From BM707 sp041592975 (GTDB lineage Bacteria > Desulfobacterota > Desulfuromonadia > Desulfuromonadales > UBA2294): a stretch of 11,358 bases of DNA. The stretch spans positions 1 to 11,358 of the forward strand of contig JBFHOZ010000069.1 of NCBI GenBank assembly GCA_041592975.1, in the 5' to 3' direction. The position numbers and the translations under genes were made by a program. The notes below the pieces were generated by a model. It ran no database searches. It had not been told where the DNA came from and worked only from the letters and a program-made list of their open reading frames with translations. Positions within the stretch are counted from its first letter, which is position 1. Each line of letters starts with the position of its first letter. Below are positions 1-7,229 of the stretch, in pieces.

Positions 1-2
1 CC

Positions 3-2135
3 CTGCAGCGCCGGTTGATCGCCGCACTCGCAAGGGCCGGCTGCGCCGTCGAGACAATCGACCTGCTCCCCGTCTCCGATCCGGAGGTCGCCGCCGTCGT
101 CCCCTCCCTCGACATGCGGGACGAAGCGGGCCGCTGCGCCCGTTGGCTCAGGCGGGTACTGACGGAGAGGCCGGCGGCTCGAATCGGGGTCGTGGCGCCG
201 AACCTCGAGCAGTACAGGACATTGATCGTCGATGAATTCACGGCCGAGCTCGACCCGGCCGATCGGTTGACCGGCGGCGAGAAGCCGCTCCCCTTCAATA
301 TCTCCCTCGGCACGCCACTGGCCGGCGAGGGGCTTGTCTTCGCCGCCCTGAAACTGCTCAGGCTTCCGGCCGTCATGTCGTCGGATGAACTCAGCTGGCT
401 GCTCCGATCACCCCAGGTCGCGTCGTCCTCGTTGCATGCGGCCCTTCGCGGGCGCATCGATATGGAATTGCGGAAACTGCGGATCGCGCAACTGCCGTAT
501 CGAAAATCACGCAATATCCTCACCGGCCTCGGCTGTGACGACGAACTGCTGCGCCTTCTCGACATCCTTGACCGGTTTCGGCGCGACAACCGCGAACGTC
601 GCCACGGGGAGTGGGCGGACGTCTTTGCCCGGACCCTGGATAATTGCGGCTGGCCGGGAGAGAGGCCCGTCACCAGCCGCGAATATCAGGTCATTGCTTC
701 CTTTCGCGAAGCTCTCTCGCAACTGGCGAGCCTCGATGTCGTCTCCGGCCGCGTCGGCCGCCAGGCCGCCCTGTCGTCGCTCGGTCGCCTCTGCCGGGAG
801 GCGATTTTCCAGCCCGAGTCACACGGCTCGCAAGTCCAGGTTCTCGGCCTCCTCGAGTCGGGCGGACTGCGGTTCGATGATCTCTGGATATTCGGCATGC
901 ACGCCGGCGCGATACCGCAACCGCTCAGGCCGAACCCCTTCATTCCGCTCGCCGTACAGCGTCAGGCGGGAATGCCGCATGCCGACGCGGCGCGCGAGCT
1001 CGACTATTCCCGGCGGCAGGTGGAGCGTCTGCGCCATTCGTCGCCCCGTGTCATGTTCAGTTGGCCGCTCACCGTCGACGGCAAGGAGTGCCTTCCGGCA
1101 GTCTTTCTCGACGGACTTCCGGAATCTGCCCATCACGACTCCGAAACGGCCTCGCCGGCGGCAGAAATCTTCCGCAACGCCCCCTGCCTCGAGACGCTCA
1201 CCGACTGCCGGGCCGAGCCGCTGGTATCAAAAAAACCTGTCAGCGGGGGGACCGGTATCATCAAGGACCAGGCCCTGTGCCCCTTCCGCGCCTTTGCCCA
1301 CCACCGGCTCGGTGCCAAAGGGATCGAGACCCCCGATATCGGGCTCGACAACTTGACCCGCGGGACCCTGGTCCACAACCTACTCGAGTTCTTCTGGGCG
1401 GACGTCAGGTCTTTTGCGCGGCTCGCCAGCATGGCCGACGACGAACTGACCAGGCAACTCGAAGCGGCAGCCGAGAAGGCCATCCGCCGCATCGAGAGCA
1501 GCAACAGGTCGGATATGCCGGCCAGGACGCGCGCCCTCGAGGTCCGGCGGCTGGTCGCCCAGGGGCGGAAATGGCTGGCGGTCGAGCGGCGGCGCGCGCC
1601 ATTTGAGGTCGTCGAGCTGGAGCAGCTCCACGAAGAGACCATCGGCAGGCTCCATTTCCGCACCCGCATCGACCGCATCGACCGCCTGGCCGACGGGCGC
1701 CTGGCGGTGATCGACTACAAGACCGGCCTGCCCGATCCGCGCCAGTGGTTCGCGCAGCGCATCAGCGAACCGCAGCTGCCGATTTACTGCCAGGGGCTGG
1801 ATAACGTCGATATCGGGGCGGTGCTGTTCGCGGTGGTCAGGAATCGTGCCGCCGACTGCCGTTTCGCAGGCGTCGCGCGCACTGCCGACGATTTTCCCGG
1901 GGTGAGCGATCGGACGCTGCAGGAACGGCTGGCGGAGTCGGGATGGGAGACGATCGATCACGTCCTCGACAACTGGCGGAAGATCCTCCCCGAGCTCGGC
2001 AACGCATTCGTCGCCGGCCACGCGGATGTCGACCCAGCCGACCCGCCTGCCACCTGCCAACAGTGCGATCTGCCGTCCCTGTGCCGCATACATGAAGCCG
2101 ACTTCTGGCCGGCCCGGGAGGCTGAAGATGACTGA
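3..2135 (+). CDS. AddB-like PD-(D/E)XK nuclease, iron-sulfur subunit of a recombination-repair enzyme (5' end outside the window)
   Basis: The reading frame is open from the first bases, so this is the C-terminal ~710 residues of a longer protein; the TTG at 15 is not a convincing start. Residues below are numbered from that TTG. The body looks like the inactivated-helicase part of AddB. Near the C-terminus are a nuclease core (I-D-R-I-D with D553/D556, then D567-Y-K569 of IDYKTG) and a split cysteine motif, C422 (ALCPFRAF) with C681-x2-C684-x5-C690. That is the AddB layout, where four cysteines hold a 4Fe-4S cluster that locks the nuclease fold. The family resembles the 'probable DNA repair protein' group related to AddB. 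It should cut one strand of DNA ends within a complex with the next gene's product, whose start overlaps this stop by 8 bases. No Walker A can be judged because the N-terminus is missing. The role is inferred from motifs and context. Confidence 0.87.
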   Translation: MQRRLIAALARAGCAVETIDLLPVSDPEVAAVVPSLDMRDEAGRCARWLRRVLTERPAARIGVVAPNLEQYRTLIVDEFTAELDPADRLTGGEKPLPFNISLGTPLAGEGLVFAALKLLRLPAVMSSDELSWLLRSPQVASSSLHAALRGRIDMELRKLRIAQLPYRKSRNILTGLGCDDELLRLLDILDRFRRDNRERRHGEWADVFARTLDNCGWPGERPVTSREYQVIASFREALSQLASLDVVSGRVGRQAALSSLGRLCREAIFQPESHGSQVQVLGLLESGGLRFDDLWIFGMHAGAIPQPLRPNPFIPLAVQRQAGMPHADAARELDYSRRQVERLRHSSPRVMFSWPLTVDGKECLPAVFLDGLPESAHHDSETASPAAEIFRNAPCLETLTDCRAEPLVSKKPVSGGTGIIKDQALCPFRAFAHHRLGAKGIETPDIGLDNLTRGTLVHNLLEFFWADVRSFARLASMADDELTRQLEAAAEKAIRRIESSNRSDMPARTRALEVRRLVAQGRKWLAVERRRAPFEVVELEQLHEETIGRLHFRTRIDRIDRLADGRLAVIDYKTGLPDPRQWFAQRISEPQLPIYCQGLDNVDIGAVLFAVVRNRAADCRFAGVARTADDFPGVSDRTLQERLAESGWETIDHVLDNWRKILPELGNAFVAGHADVDPADPPATCQQCDLPSLCRIHEADFWPAREAEDD

Positions 2136-5100
2136 ACGGTCTGTGCGACATGTCAGCGACGCGCAGCAGCGGACGCGGGCCCTGGACATCGCCCGATCCT
2201 GCATTGTCCAGGCGCCGGCCGGGTCGGGCAAGACCGAGCTCCTGATCCAGAGGCTCCTGGCGCTCCTTGCCTCCGTCGACGCGCCTGAAGAGATTCTCGC
2301 GATCACCTTTACCCGCAAGGCCGCCGGCGAGATGCAGGTCCGCCTCATCGACGCCATTGCCCGCGCGGAGACCGGGGATATGCCGTCCGAGCCTCATCGG
2401 CTGGAGACCCGGAAGCGGGCGCTGGCGGTTCTCGCTCGCGACCGGGAGCGCGGGTGGAACCTGCGGGAGAACCCGTCCAGGCTCCAGATCATGACCATCG
2501 ACAGCTTCTGCTCGTCGCTGTCTCAGCGGATGCCCTGGCTCGCCCGCCTCGGGGAGCACCCCGCCATCAGCGACGATGCCGAGGATCTCTATCGCCAGGC
2601 TGCGGAGAACCTGATCTCCCGGCTCGAAACTGAACCCGGAACCGGTCCGATCGGGTACATGCTCCAGCATCTCGACAACAGGATGGTGCTGCTCAGGGAG
2701 CTTCTGGTCGCGATGCTGGCCCGTCGCGACCAGTGGCTCAGGCATGTGCTCGACACCGAGGGGAGGGCGCGCCATGCTCTCGAAACGGCGCTCTCAGGCT
2801 TCGTCGCAAAGACCCTCGACCGCGCCCGGAGCTCGCTGGGTTCCGACATCTGCCGCGAACTCGCCTATCTGGTCAGCTTTGCCGCCGACAACCTCGACGC
2901 ACACGATCCCGATCATTTCCTCAAGCCTTTGTCCGCCTACAAGGACGACCTGTATTTCGAGGCCTCACCGGAACGCTGGCGCGCCCTGGCGAAGCTGCTT
3001 CTGACCGGCAGCGGCGCGGTCCGCAAAAAGGTCGACAGGAACAGCGGCTTCCCCCCCGGCCCCGAAACCGCGCCGATGAAGGAGCGCATGCAGGCCCTTC
3101 TCGCGGAACTGGCCTCCGACCCGGAAAAATCGGCGGCCTTGCTCCTCCTGCGTACCTTGCCCGCAACGGCCTATGACGAACGACAGTGGCAGGCCCTGGC
3201 CAGCCTCATCGACCTGCTGCCGATGGCGGTGGTCGAACTGCGCGATGTTTTCGTCGCCGCCGGCGAGGTCGACTTCCTCGAAATTGCCGGGTCGGCACGC
3301 GCCGCGCTCGGTTCCATCGAAGCCCCCGAGGATCTGCTGCTGCACCTGGACAGGAGCATCCGGCATATTCTCGTCGACGAGTACCAGGACACCTCCTTTA
3401 CCCAGTACGCCCTGATACAGAGCTTGACGGCCGGCTGGGAGGAGGGGGATGGCCGGACTCTTTTCGTGGTCGGAGACCCGATGCAGTCGATCTATCGTTT
3501 CCGCGAAGCCGACGTTGGCCTGTTTCTCAAGGCGGCCCGGGAGGGGATCGGGCCAGTTCGGCTCGAGCCGCTGCAGCTGTCGGCCAATTTCCGCTCCCAG
3601 GCAGGGCTGGTCGGCTGGTTCAACAGCACGTTCCGGCCGCTGTTTCCCGCCGCCGATGACATCCTCACCGGCGCGGTCGTCTACAAGCCGGCGGAGCCGG
3701 TTCACGACCCGCTCGCCGGAGCGGCGGTCACGCATCATTACAGTACCGGCCGGAGTGATGCCAGCGAGGCGGACGGGGTGCTGGATGTCATCCGGCAAAC
3801 GCGCGCGGCGATGCCCGACGGCACGATCGCCGTCCTCGTCAGGTCCCGTTCCCATCTGCGCGAAATCGTCCGTCTGCTGGTAGCGAACGGGGTCCGCTTC
3901 CAGGCCCAGGAGATCGACCTTCTGGCCGACCGCCCGGTGGCCCACGATCTCGCTGCCCTGACCAGGGCCCTGCTTCATCCCGGGGACGATGTCTCCTGGC
4001 TGAGCCTCCTGAGAGCCCCCTGGGCCGGACTCGAGCTGAACGACCTGCTGGCGCTGGCCGGAAGCAGGGGGAAGGGCCCGGTATCCGAACGGATATTCTC
4101 CGAACCGGCACAGGGGGAGATGTTCGCGACCCTCAGCCCCGCAGGGATGGAGCGGCTCGGCAGAATCCGCCCGGTTCTTCATGCTGCCCTGAACCGACGG
4201 GGTCGGATCGGCCTGCGCCGCCTGATCGAGTCGACCTGGCTGGCACTCGGGGGGCCGGCCGTGACCGACCCGACGGGGCTTGCCGACGCCGAGCGGATCT
4301 TCCTCCTTCTCGAACAGCTTGATCAGGGGGGAGACCTGCCATCCCTGGCCGACCTCGACCGGGGGCTGGCGAAGCTCTATTCGTCCCCCGACCCGGCCGC
4401 CGGGCCGGAACTGCAGCTCATGACGATCCACCGGGCGAAGGGGCTCGAGTTCGACACGGTGATCCTGCCGGGGCTCGGACGTCGGCCCGCCGGCGACGAC
4501 AAGAGTCTTCTGCGCTGGCTCGAACACCCCGAGATCGGGCTTCTGCTGGCACCGGTTCCGCCCGCCGGGGAGGACGACGACGATATTTATCGCGCCATCG
4601 GCGACGTTCTCAAGAAGAGGGACGAGCACGAAACGCTGCGGCTGCTTTACGTCGCCGCGACGCGCGCCCGCCGCCATCTGCACCTTTTCGGCCATGTCAA
4701 CGAAAGCGGTGACGACATGAAGCCGGAAAAGGGGAGTCTCCTGGCCGCTCTCTGGGACGGGATCGCCGATGAGGTCGCTCTGCCGGAAACCGGAAGCGGG
4801 GAGGGGGCGGAGTCGGGACGCACCGCTTGCATCAGGCGGCTGCCGGTGAGCTGGAGACTCCCCCGCTTTGCCGCACCTGTTCTGCCGGCCGGGCGGCCGG
4901 CGACGTCGGCGTCGGACCTTTCCCGGGAGAGGGAGCCGGGCTCGTGGCGGTTCTCGCTCGGATCGGAGGAGGGGAGACTGATCGGAACCGTCGTGCACCG
5001 CCGGCTCGAACAGATCGCCCTGCAGGGGGGCGACCAGCCCGACCTGGGCGATGAGACGCTTCTCGAGAAGGATGTCGCCAGGGAGTTGGCGCAGGCCGGC

Positions 5101-5502
5101 ATCCCCCCCGGCCGGATCGACGCCTGCGTCAGCCGAAGCATGAACTGCATCCGGGGAACCGTGCGCAGCGACATCGGTCGCTGGATTCTCGCCCCGCACC
5201 CGGAGCACGCCTGCGAAGTCGAACTGAGCGGCCTGGTCGACGGCCTCCTCATCCATGCCTCGATCGACCGAACCTTCGTCGACAACGGTATCCGCTGGGT
5301 GATCGACTACAAGACCTCGTCTCCAGCCGACGAACCGGTCGGGGCCTTTCTCGACCGGGAGACGGAGCGCTACCGCGGCCAGATCGATGCCTACCTCGCG
5401 CTCTATGCCGGGCTGGAGCCTGCCCGTGAAATCAGGGGGGCTCTCTATTTTCCGGCGATCGACGCCTGGCGGGTTGTGGGGAGCCGGGAAGCTACCTGCT
5501 GA
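2128..5502 (+). CDS. AddA/RecB-like UvrD-family DNA helicase with C-terminal PD-(D/E)XK nuclease
   Basis: The protein has 1124 residues, slightly shorter than a typical AddA. The start is ATG 2128, with GGGAGG just upstream and an ATGACTGA overlap with the preceding gene; the frame is open further upstream but only inside that gene. All SF1A motifs are visible: Walker A APAGSGKT (29-36), Walker B DEYQD (417-421), motif III VGDPMQSIYRF (448-458), ANFRSQ, motif V TIHRAKGLEF (766-775) and motif VI LLYVAATRAR (839-848). The C-terminal nuclease shows H957, D1047, D1060 and K1062 (IDYKTS). The D-to-D spacing of 13 and the D-x-K match the RecB nuclease site (as I recall, H956, D1067, D1080, K1082). 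It is expected to unwind and resect double-strand ends with its upstream partner, loading or preparing substrate for RecA. The product is a cytoplasmic DNA-repair motor. The helicase/nuclease assignment is firm; the exact complex (AddAB type) is inferred from the pair. Confidence 0.93.
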   Translation: MTERSVRHVSDAQQRTRALDIARSCIVQAPAGSGKTELLIQRLLALLASVDAPEEILAITFTRKAAGEMQVRLIDAIARAETGDMPSEPHRLETRKRALAVLARDRERGWNLRENPSRLQIMTIDSFCSSLSQRMPWLARLGEHPAISDDAEDLYRQAAENLISRLETEPGTGPIGYMLQHLDNRMVLLRELLVAMLARRDQWLRHVLDTEGRARHALETALSGFVAKTLDRARSSLGSDICRELAYLVSFAADNLDAHDPDHFLKPLSAYKDDLYFEASPERWRALAKLLLTGSGAVRKKVDRNSGFPPGPETAPMKERMQALLAELASDPEKSAALLLLRTLPATAYDERQWQALASLIDLLPMAVVELRDVFVAAGEVDFLEIAGSARAALGSIEAPEDLLLHLDRSIRHILVDEYQDTSFTQYALIQSLTAGWEEGDGRTLFVVGDPMQSIYRFREADVGLFLKAAREGIGPVRLEPLQLSANFRSQAGLVGWFNSTFRPLFPAADDILTGAVVYKPAEPVHDPLAGAAVTHHYSTGRSDASEADGVLDVIRQTRAAMPDGTIAVLVRSRSHLREIVRLLVANGVRFQAQEIDLLADRPVAHDLAALTRALLHPGDDVSWLSLLRAPWAGLELNDLLALAGSRGKGPVSERIFSEPAQGEMFATLSPAGMERLGRIRPVLHAALNRRGRIGLRRLIESTWLALGGPAVTDPTGLADAERIFLLLEQLDQGGDLPSLADLDRGLAKLYSSPDPAAGPELQLMTIHRAKGLEFDTVILPGLGRRPAGDDKSLLRWLEHPEIGLLLAPVPPAGEDDDDIYRAIGDVLKKRDEHETLRLLYVAATRARRHLHLFGHVNESGDDMKPEKGSLLAALWDGIADEVALPETGSGEGAESGRTACIRRLPVSWRLPRFAAPVLPAGRPATSASDLSREREPGSWRFSLGSEEGRLIGTVVHRRLEQIALQGGDQPDLGDETLLEKDVARELAQAGIPPGRIDACVSRSMNCIRGTVRSDIGRWILAPHPEHACEVELSGLVDGLLIHASIDRTFVDNGIRWVIDYKTSSPADEPVGAFLDRETERYRGQIDAYLALYAGLEPAREIRGALYFPAIDAWRVVGSREATC

Positions 5503-6679
5503 CCCGGTCCCGCCCCGCTTTTTTCGCCCGGTAAAGAGCCTTGTCGGCCGCCGTCATCACGTCTTCCGGGGATTTCCGTTCGCCGCTTCTGTCGGCGACG
5601 CCGATAGAGATGGTCACGTTGACCGACTTCCGGGTCCGCTCCCTCTTACGTGGCTTTTTCGGCTTGGAAACCGGCCGCAGCGCCTGCCGAATGATGAACG
5701 GCTCTGCGGCGACCGCGCGGCGCAGCTCATCGAGAGGTTCCATCGCCGTGTCCCGATTCTTCCCCCTGAAAAGGATGCAGAACTCCTCGCCGCCGTATCG
5801 GTAAGCCTGACCGCCAGAAGCGCATTTGGCGAGTCTTGCGGCGATCATTTTCAGGACCTGATCGCCGACATCGTGCCCGTAGGTATCGTTCAGCTTCTTG
5901 AAGTGGTCGATGTCGGCCATGGCAATGGCGTACTCCCCGCGGAGCTTGCGGAGTGCCTCGTTCAGGGCGCGCCGGCCCGGCAGGGCGGTCAGCTCGTCGC
6001 GATAGGCCAGCGCGTAGGACATCTCGAACACCGAGGTGGTGATCGTCAACGCGGCGAAAATCCTGAAAAGTGTCGGCCCGGTTCCGGGCGTCATGACGCC
6101 GGCAATGCCGGCCCCCAGTATCGCCCAGACAAACGCGCATTCGACCGGGTTGCGATAGCGGGCATAACGGAACAGCTGCACCGCCAGGGCCGTGATGACC
6201 AGGGCCGGAAGGAGGTCGGGAACCTTTTCAAACGGCGGCGGAAGGTGGCTCGCCAGGACCAGGTCGAGGTGACGGCCATCCCATCGCTCCAGCCAGGCGG
6301 CGACCAGCAGCGCCTGCAGCGGCAGCAGGAGATGCTGAAACAGGCTGGACAGGCTGCGCACCCCTTTTTCCTTCATGAGGCCGAGCAGGATGAAGTTGAA
6401 GGGGACCAGGACTGCGACCACATTGTGGAGGGACAGGTAGGGTCCCCGGGGGAGGAACCAGCGGTCGGCGACGTCGGCAGCGAGCAGCAGGAGCAGCGCG
6501 TACAGCAGGCGGCTGCGGTCGAAGCGCCAGGAGAGAAAGAGGCCGAAAGCGAGAAAGACCAGGCCGGCGATGTCGACGTGTGACGGCTTGATCACCCCCC
6601 AGCCGTTGCCGTACAGAAGAACGCAGCTGGCGGCAAAGAGGAGTCCTCCGGGAAACAGGAAATGGCCGATGCTCTTCAT
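5492..6679 (-). CDS. Membrane diguanylate cyclase (GGDEF domain)
   Basis: The 395-residue protein has about eight hydrophobic segments in residues 5-220, followed directly by a GGDEF domain (about 225-395). Catalytic features are present: D256 in MADIDHFKKLND for metal and GTP, and the signature G296-G-E-E-F300. It should make cyclic di-GMP from two GTP at the inner face of the membrane. No PAS, HAMP, CHASE or other named sensor is seen, so the membrane bundle itself is the likely input. The product-inhibition I-site (RxxD, nine residues before the GGEEF) reads A-S-G-G at 287-290, so that feedback site is lost. A very basic insertion (about 333-351, rich in K, R and P) precedes the VTISIGVA strand; similar basic linkers occur in some other cyclases. 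The start ATG has only a weak AGGA upstream. The stop overlaps the convergent helicase gene by 11 bases. It lies 27 bases after the secreted-protein gene and is probably cotranscribed with it. Confidence 0.93.
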   Translation of the reverse strand: MKSIGHFLFPGGLLFAASCVLLYGNGWGVIKPSHVDIAGLVFLAFGLFLSWRFDRSRLLYALLLLLAADVADRWFLPRGPYLSLHNVVAVLVPFNFILLGLMKEKGVRSLSSLFQHLLLPLQALLVAAWLERWDGRHLDLVLASHLPPPFEKVPDLLPALVITALAVQLFRYARYRNPVECAFVWAILGAGIAGVMTPGTGPTLFRIFAALTITTSVFEMSYALAYRDELTALPGRRALNEALRKLRGEYAIAMADIDHFKKLNDTYGHDVGDQVLKMIAARLAKCASGGQAYRYGGEEFCILFRGKNRDTAMEPLDELRRAVAAEPFIIRQALRPVSKPKKPRKRERTRKSVNVTISIGVADRSGERKSPEDVMTAADKALYRAKKAGRDRVSR

Positions 6680-6706
6680 GATGGAAAAGGTCCTGGCGGA
6701 CGCGAC

Positions 6707-7189
6707 CTATGATTCCCCGGGAGCAGGTGGCCGGGGATCGCTTCTGCGGCACGGCAGTTCGATTTCGATGACATGACCGCGGTGTTCGATCAGGATCTCC
6801 TTGTTCGGCATGGTCGGATAGTAATTTTTGCCGCTGCAGCGGACCTCGTAGCGGTTGTTGTAGTCGAGCCCGGGAATGAAGGCGGGGACGGTGTAGTCGA
6901 TGCGGTCGATCTGGCAGACGATCTCGTTCTTCAGCTCCGGTTCGCCGTCTCCCCTGACACCGTTGCTATCAAGGTCCTCGAAGGCGTCGATGACCAGGAT
7001 GCCGCGTTCAGTCGGCGATCTGGGCGTGGAGCCGAAGATCAGGTCGAGAACGGTTTCCTTGTGGACGGGACGTTCCCTGATGCCGAATTCCTCGGCGTTT
7101 TTTTCCGCGGCGGGAACGGGCGGGGCGAAGAGCAGCCCGCAGGCGAAGCATGTCAGGGCAGTGATGAGAACGGATAATCGCAAGCGCAT
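6707..7189 (-). CDS. Small secreted protein with SdrD-B/EF-hand-like calcium loop, function unknown
   Basis: The 160-residue protein has a clear Sec signal peptide: RLR, a hydrophobic core at 5-22, then APPVPAA with likely cleavage near residue 28. I do not recognise a named family. In the mature part, ILVIDAFEDLDSNG (residues 64-77) leads into D72-L-D-S-N-G-V-R-G-D-G-E83. This fits both a 12-residue EF-hand-type calcium loop (acidic or Asn at 1, 3, 5 and Glu at 12) and the D-x-N-x-N-G-x-x-D-x-G-E pattern of SdrD B-like beta-sandwich modules. The remainder is beta-rich, with C92, C118 and C147, followed by a proline-rich tail. It is probably periplasmic or surface-exposed; a lipobox is not convincing. 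The gene lies 40 bases after bioA and 27 before the cyclase gene. No SD is seen before the ATG; instead TATAAT lies six bases upstream (see the promoter entry). The gene is likely real given its signal peptide and the tight packing; any role beside the cyclase is speculation. Confidence 0.78.
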   Translation of the reverse strand: MRLRLSVLITALTCFACGLLFAPPVPAAEKNAEEFGIRERPVHKETVLDLIFGSTPRSPTERGILVIDAFEDLDSNGVRGDGEPELKNEIVCQIDRIDYTVPAFIPGLDYNNRYEVRCSGKNYYPTMPNKEILIEHRGHVIEIELPCRRSDPRPPAPGES

Positions 7190-7195
7190 GCGGCT

Positions 7196-7223
7196 ATTAT
7201 ACAGATTTGCGTATAAATGACAC
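7196..7223 (-). promoter_or_regulatory. Candidate internal promoter before the secreted-protein gene
   Basis: In the 40-base gap after bioA, the minus strand carries GTGTCA (7223-7218, four of six -35 positions) and a perfect TATAAT (7201-7196), 16 bases apart. The predicted start of transcription is within a base or two of the ATG at 7189, where no SD is seen, so a message from here would be leaderless. Alternatively, TATAAT arose by chance in an AT-rich gap and the gene is read through from bioA. Confidence 0.42.
7197..7216. repeat. AT-rich inverted repeat in the bioA/secreted-protein gap
   Basis: TTATAC, 8 bases, GTATAA: perfect 6-base arms (7197-7202 and 7211-7216) that fill much of a 40-base gap. 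It overlaps the TATAAT and spacer of the candidate promoter, as an operator would. It is too weak and has no T-run, so it is not a terminator. No known regulator is assigned. Confidence 0.4.
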
Positions 7224-7229
7224 GCGGAA

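Noticed and set aside
2026..2127. Upstream extension of the helicase gene to 2026
   Set aside because: It would overlap the AddB-like gene by about 110 bases; ATG 2128 has GGGAGG upstream and the typical short overlap.
2965..5256. 763-codon open frame antisense to the helicase gene
   Set aside because: It lies wholly inside a gene with all helicase motifs. Long antisense frames are common in high-GC DNA, and its translation shows no domain and an odd G/R/P/Q-rich make-up.
5503..5524. Terminator at the T-run 5519-5524
   Set aside because: The six T's follow a GC-rich stretch, but no stem adjoins them; the only arms (CCGGG/CCCGG at 5484-5488 and 5503-5507) are short with a 14-base loop and are 11 bases away from the T-run.
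5387..6583. 398-codon + strand frame opposite the GGDEF gene
   Set aside because: It overlaps the helicase end and the cyclase antisense, and its translation is low-complexity and unlike any protein family I know.
7130..7189. Lipoprotein signal in the small secreted protein
   Set aside because: The cysteines in LTC and FAC lack a Leu at -3 combined with Gly/Ala/Ser at -1, whereas PVPAA downstream fits an ordinary signal peptidase I site.
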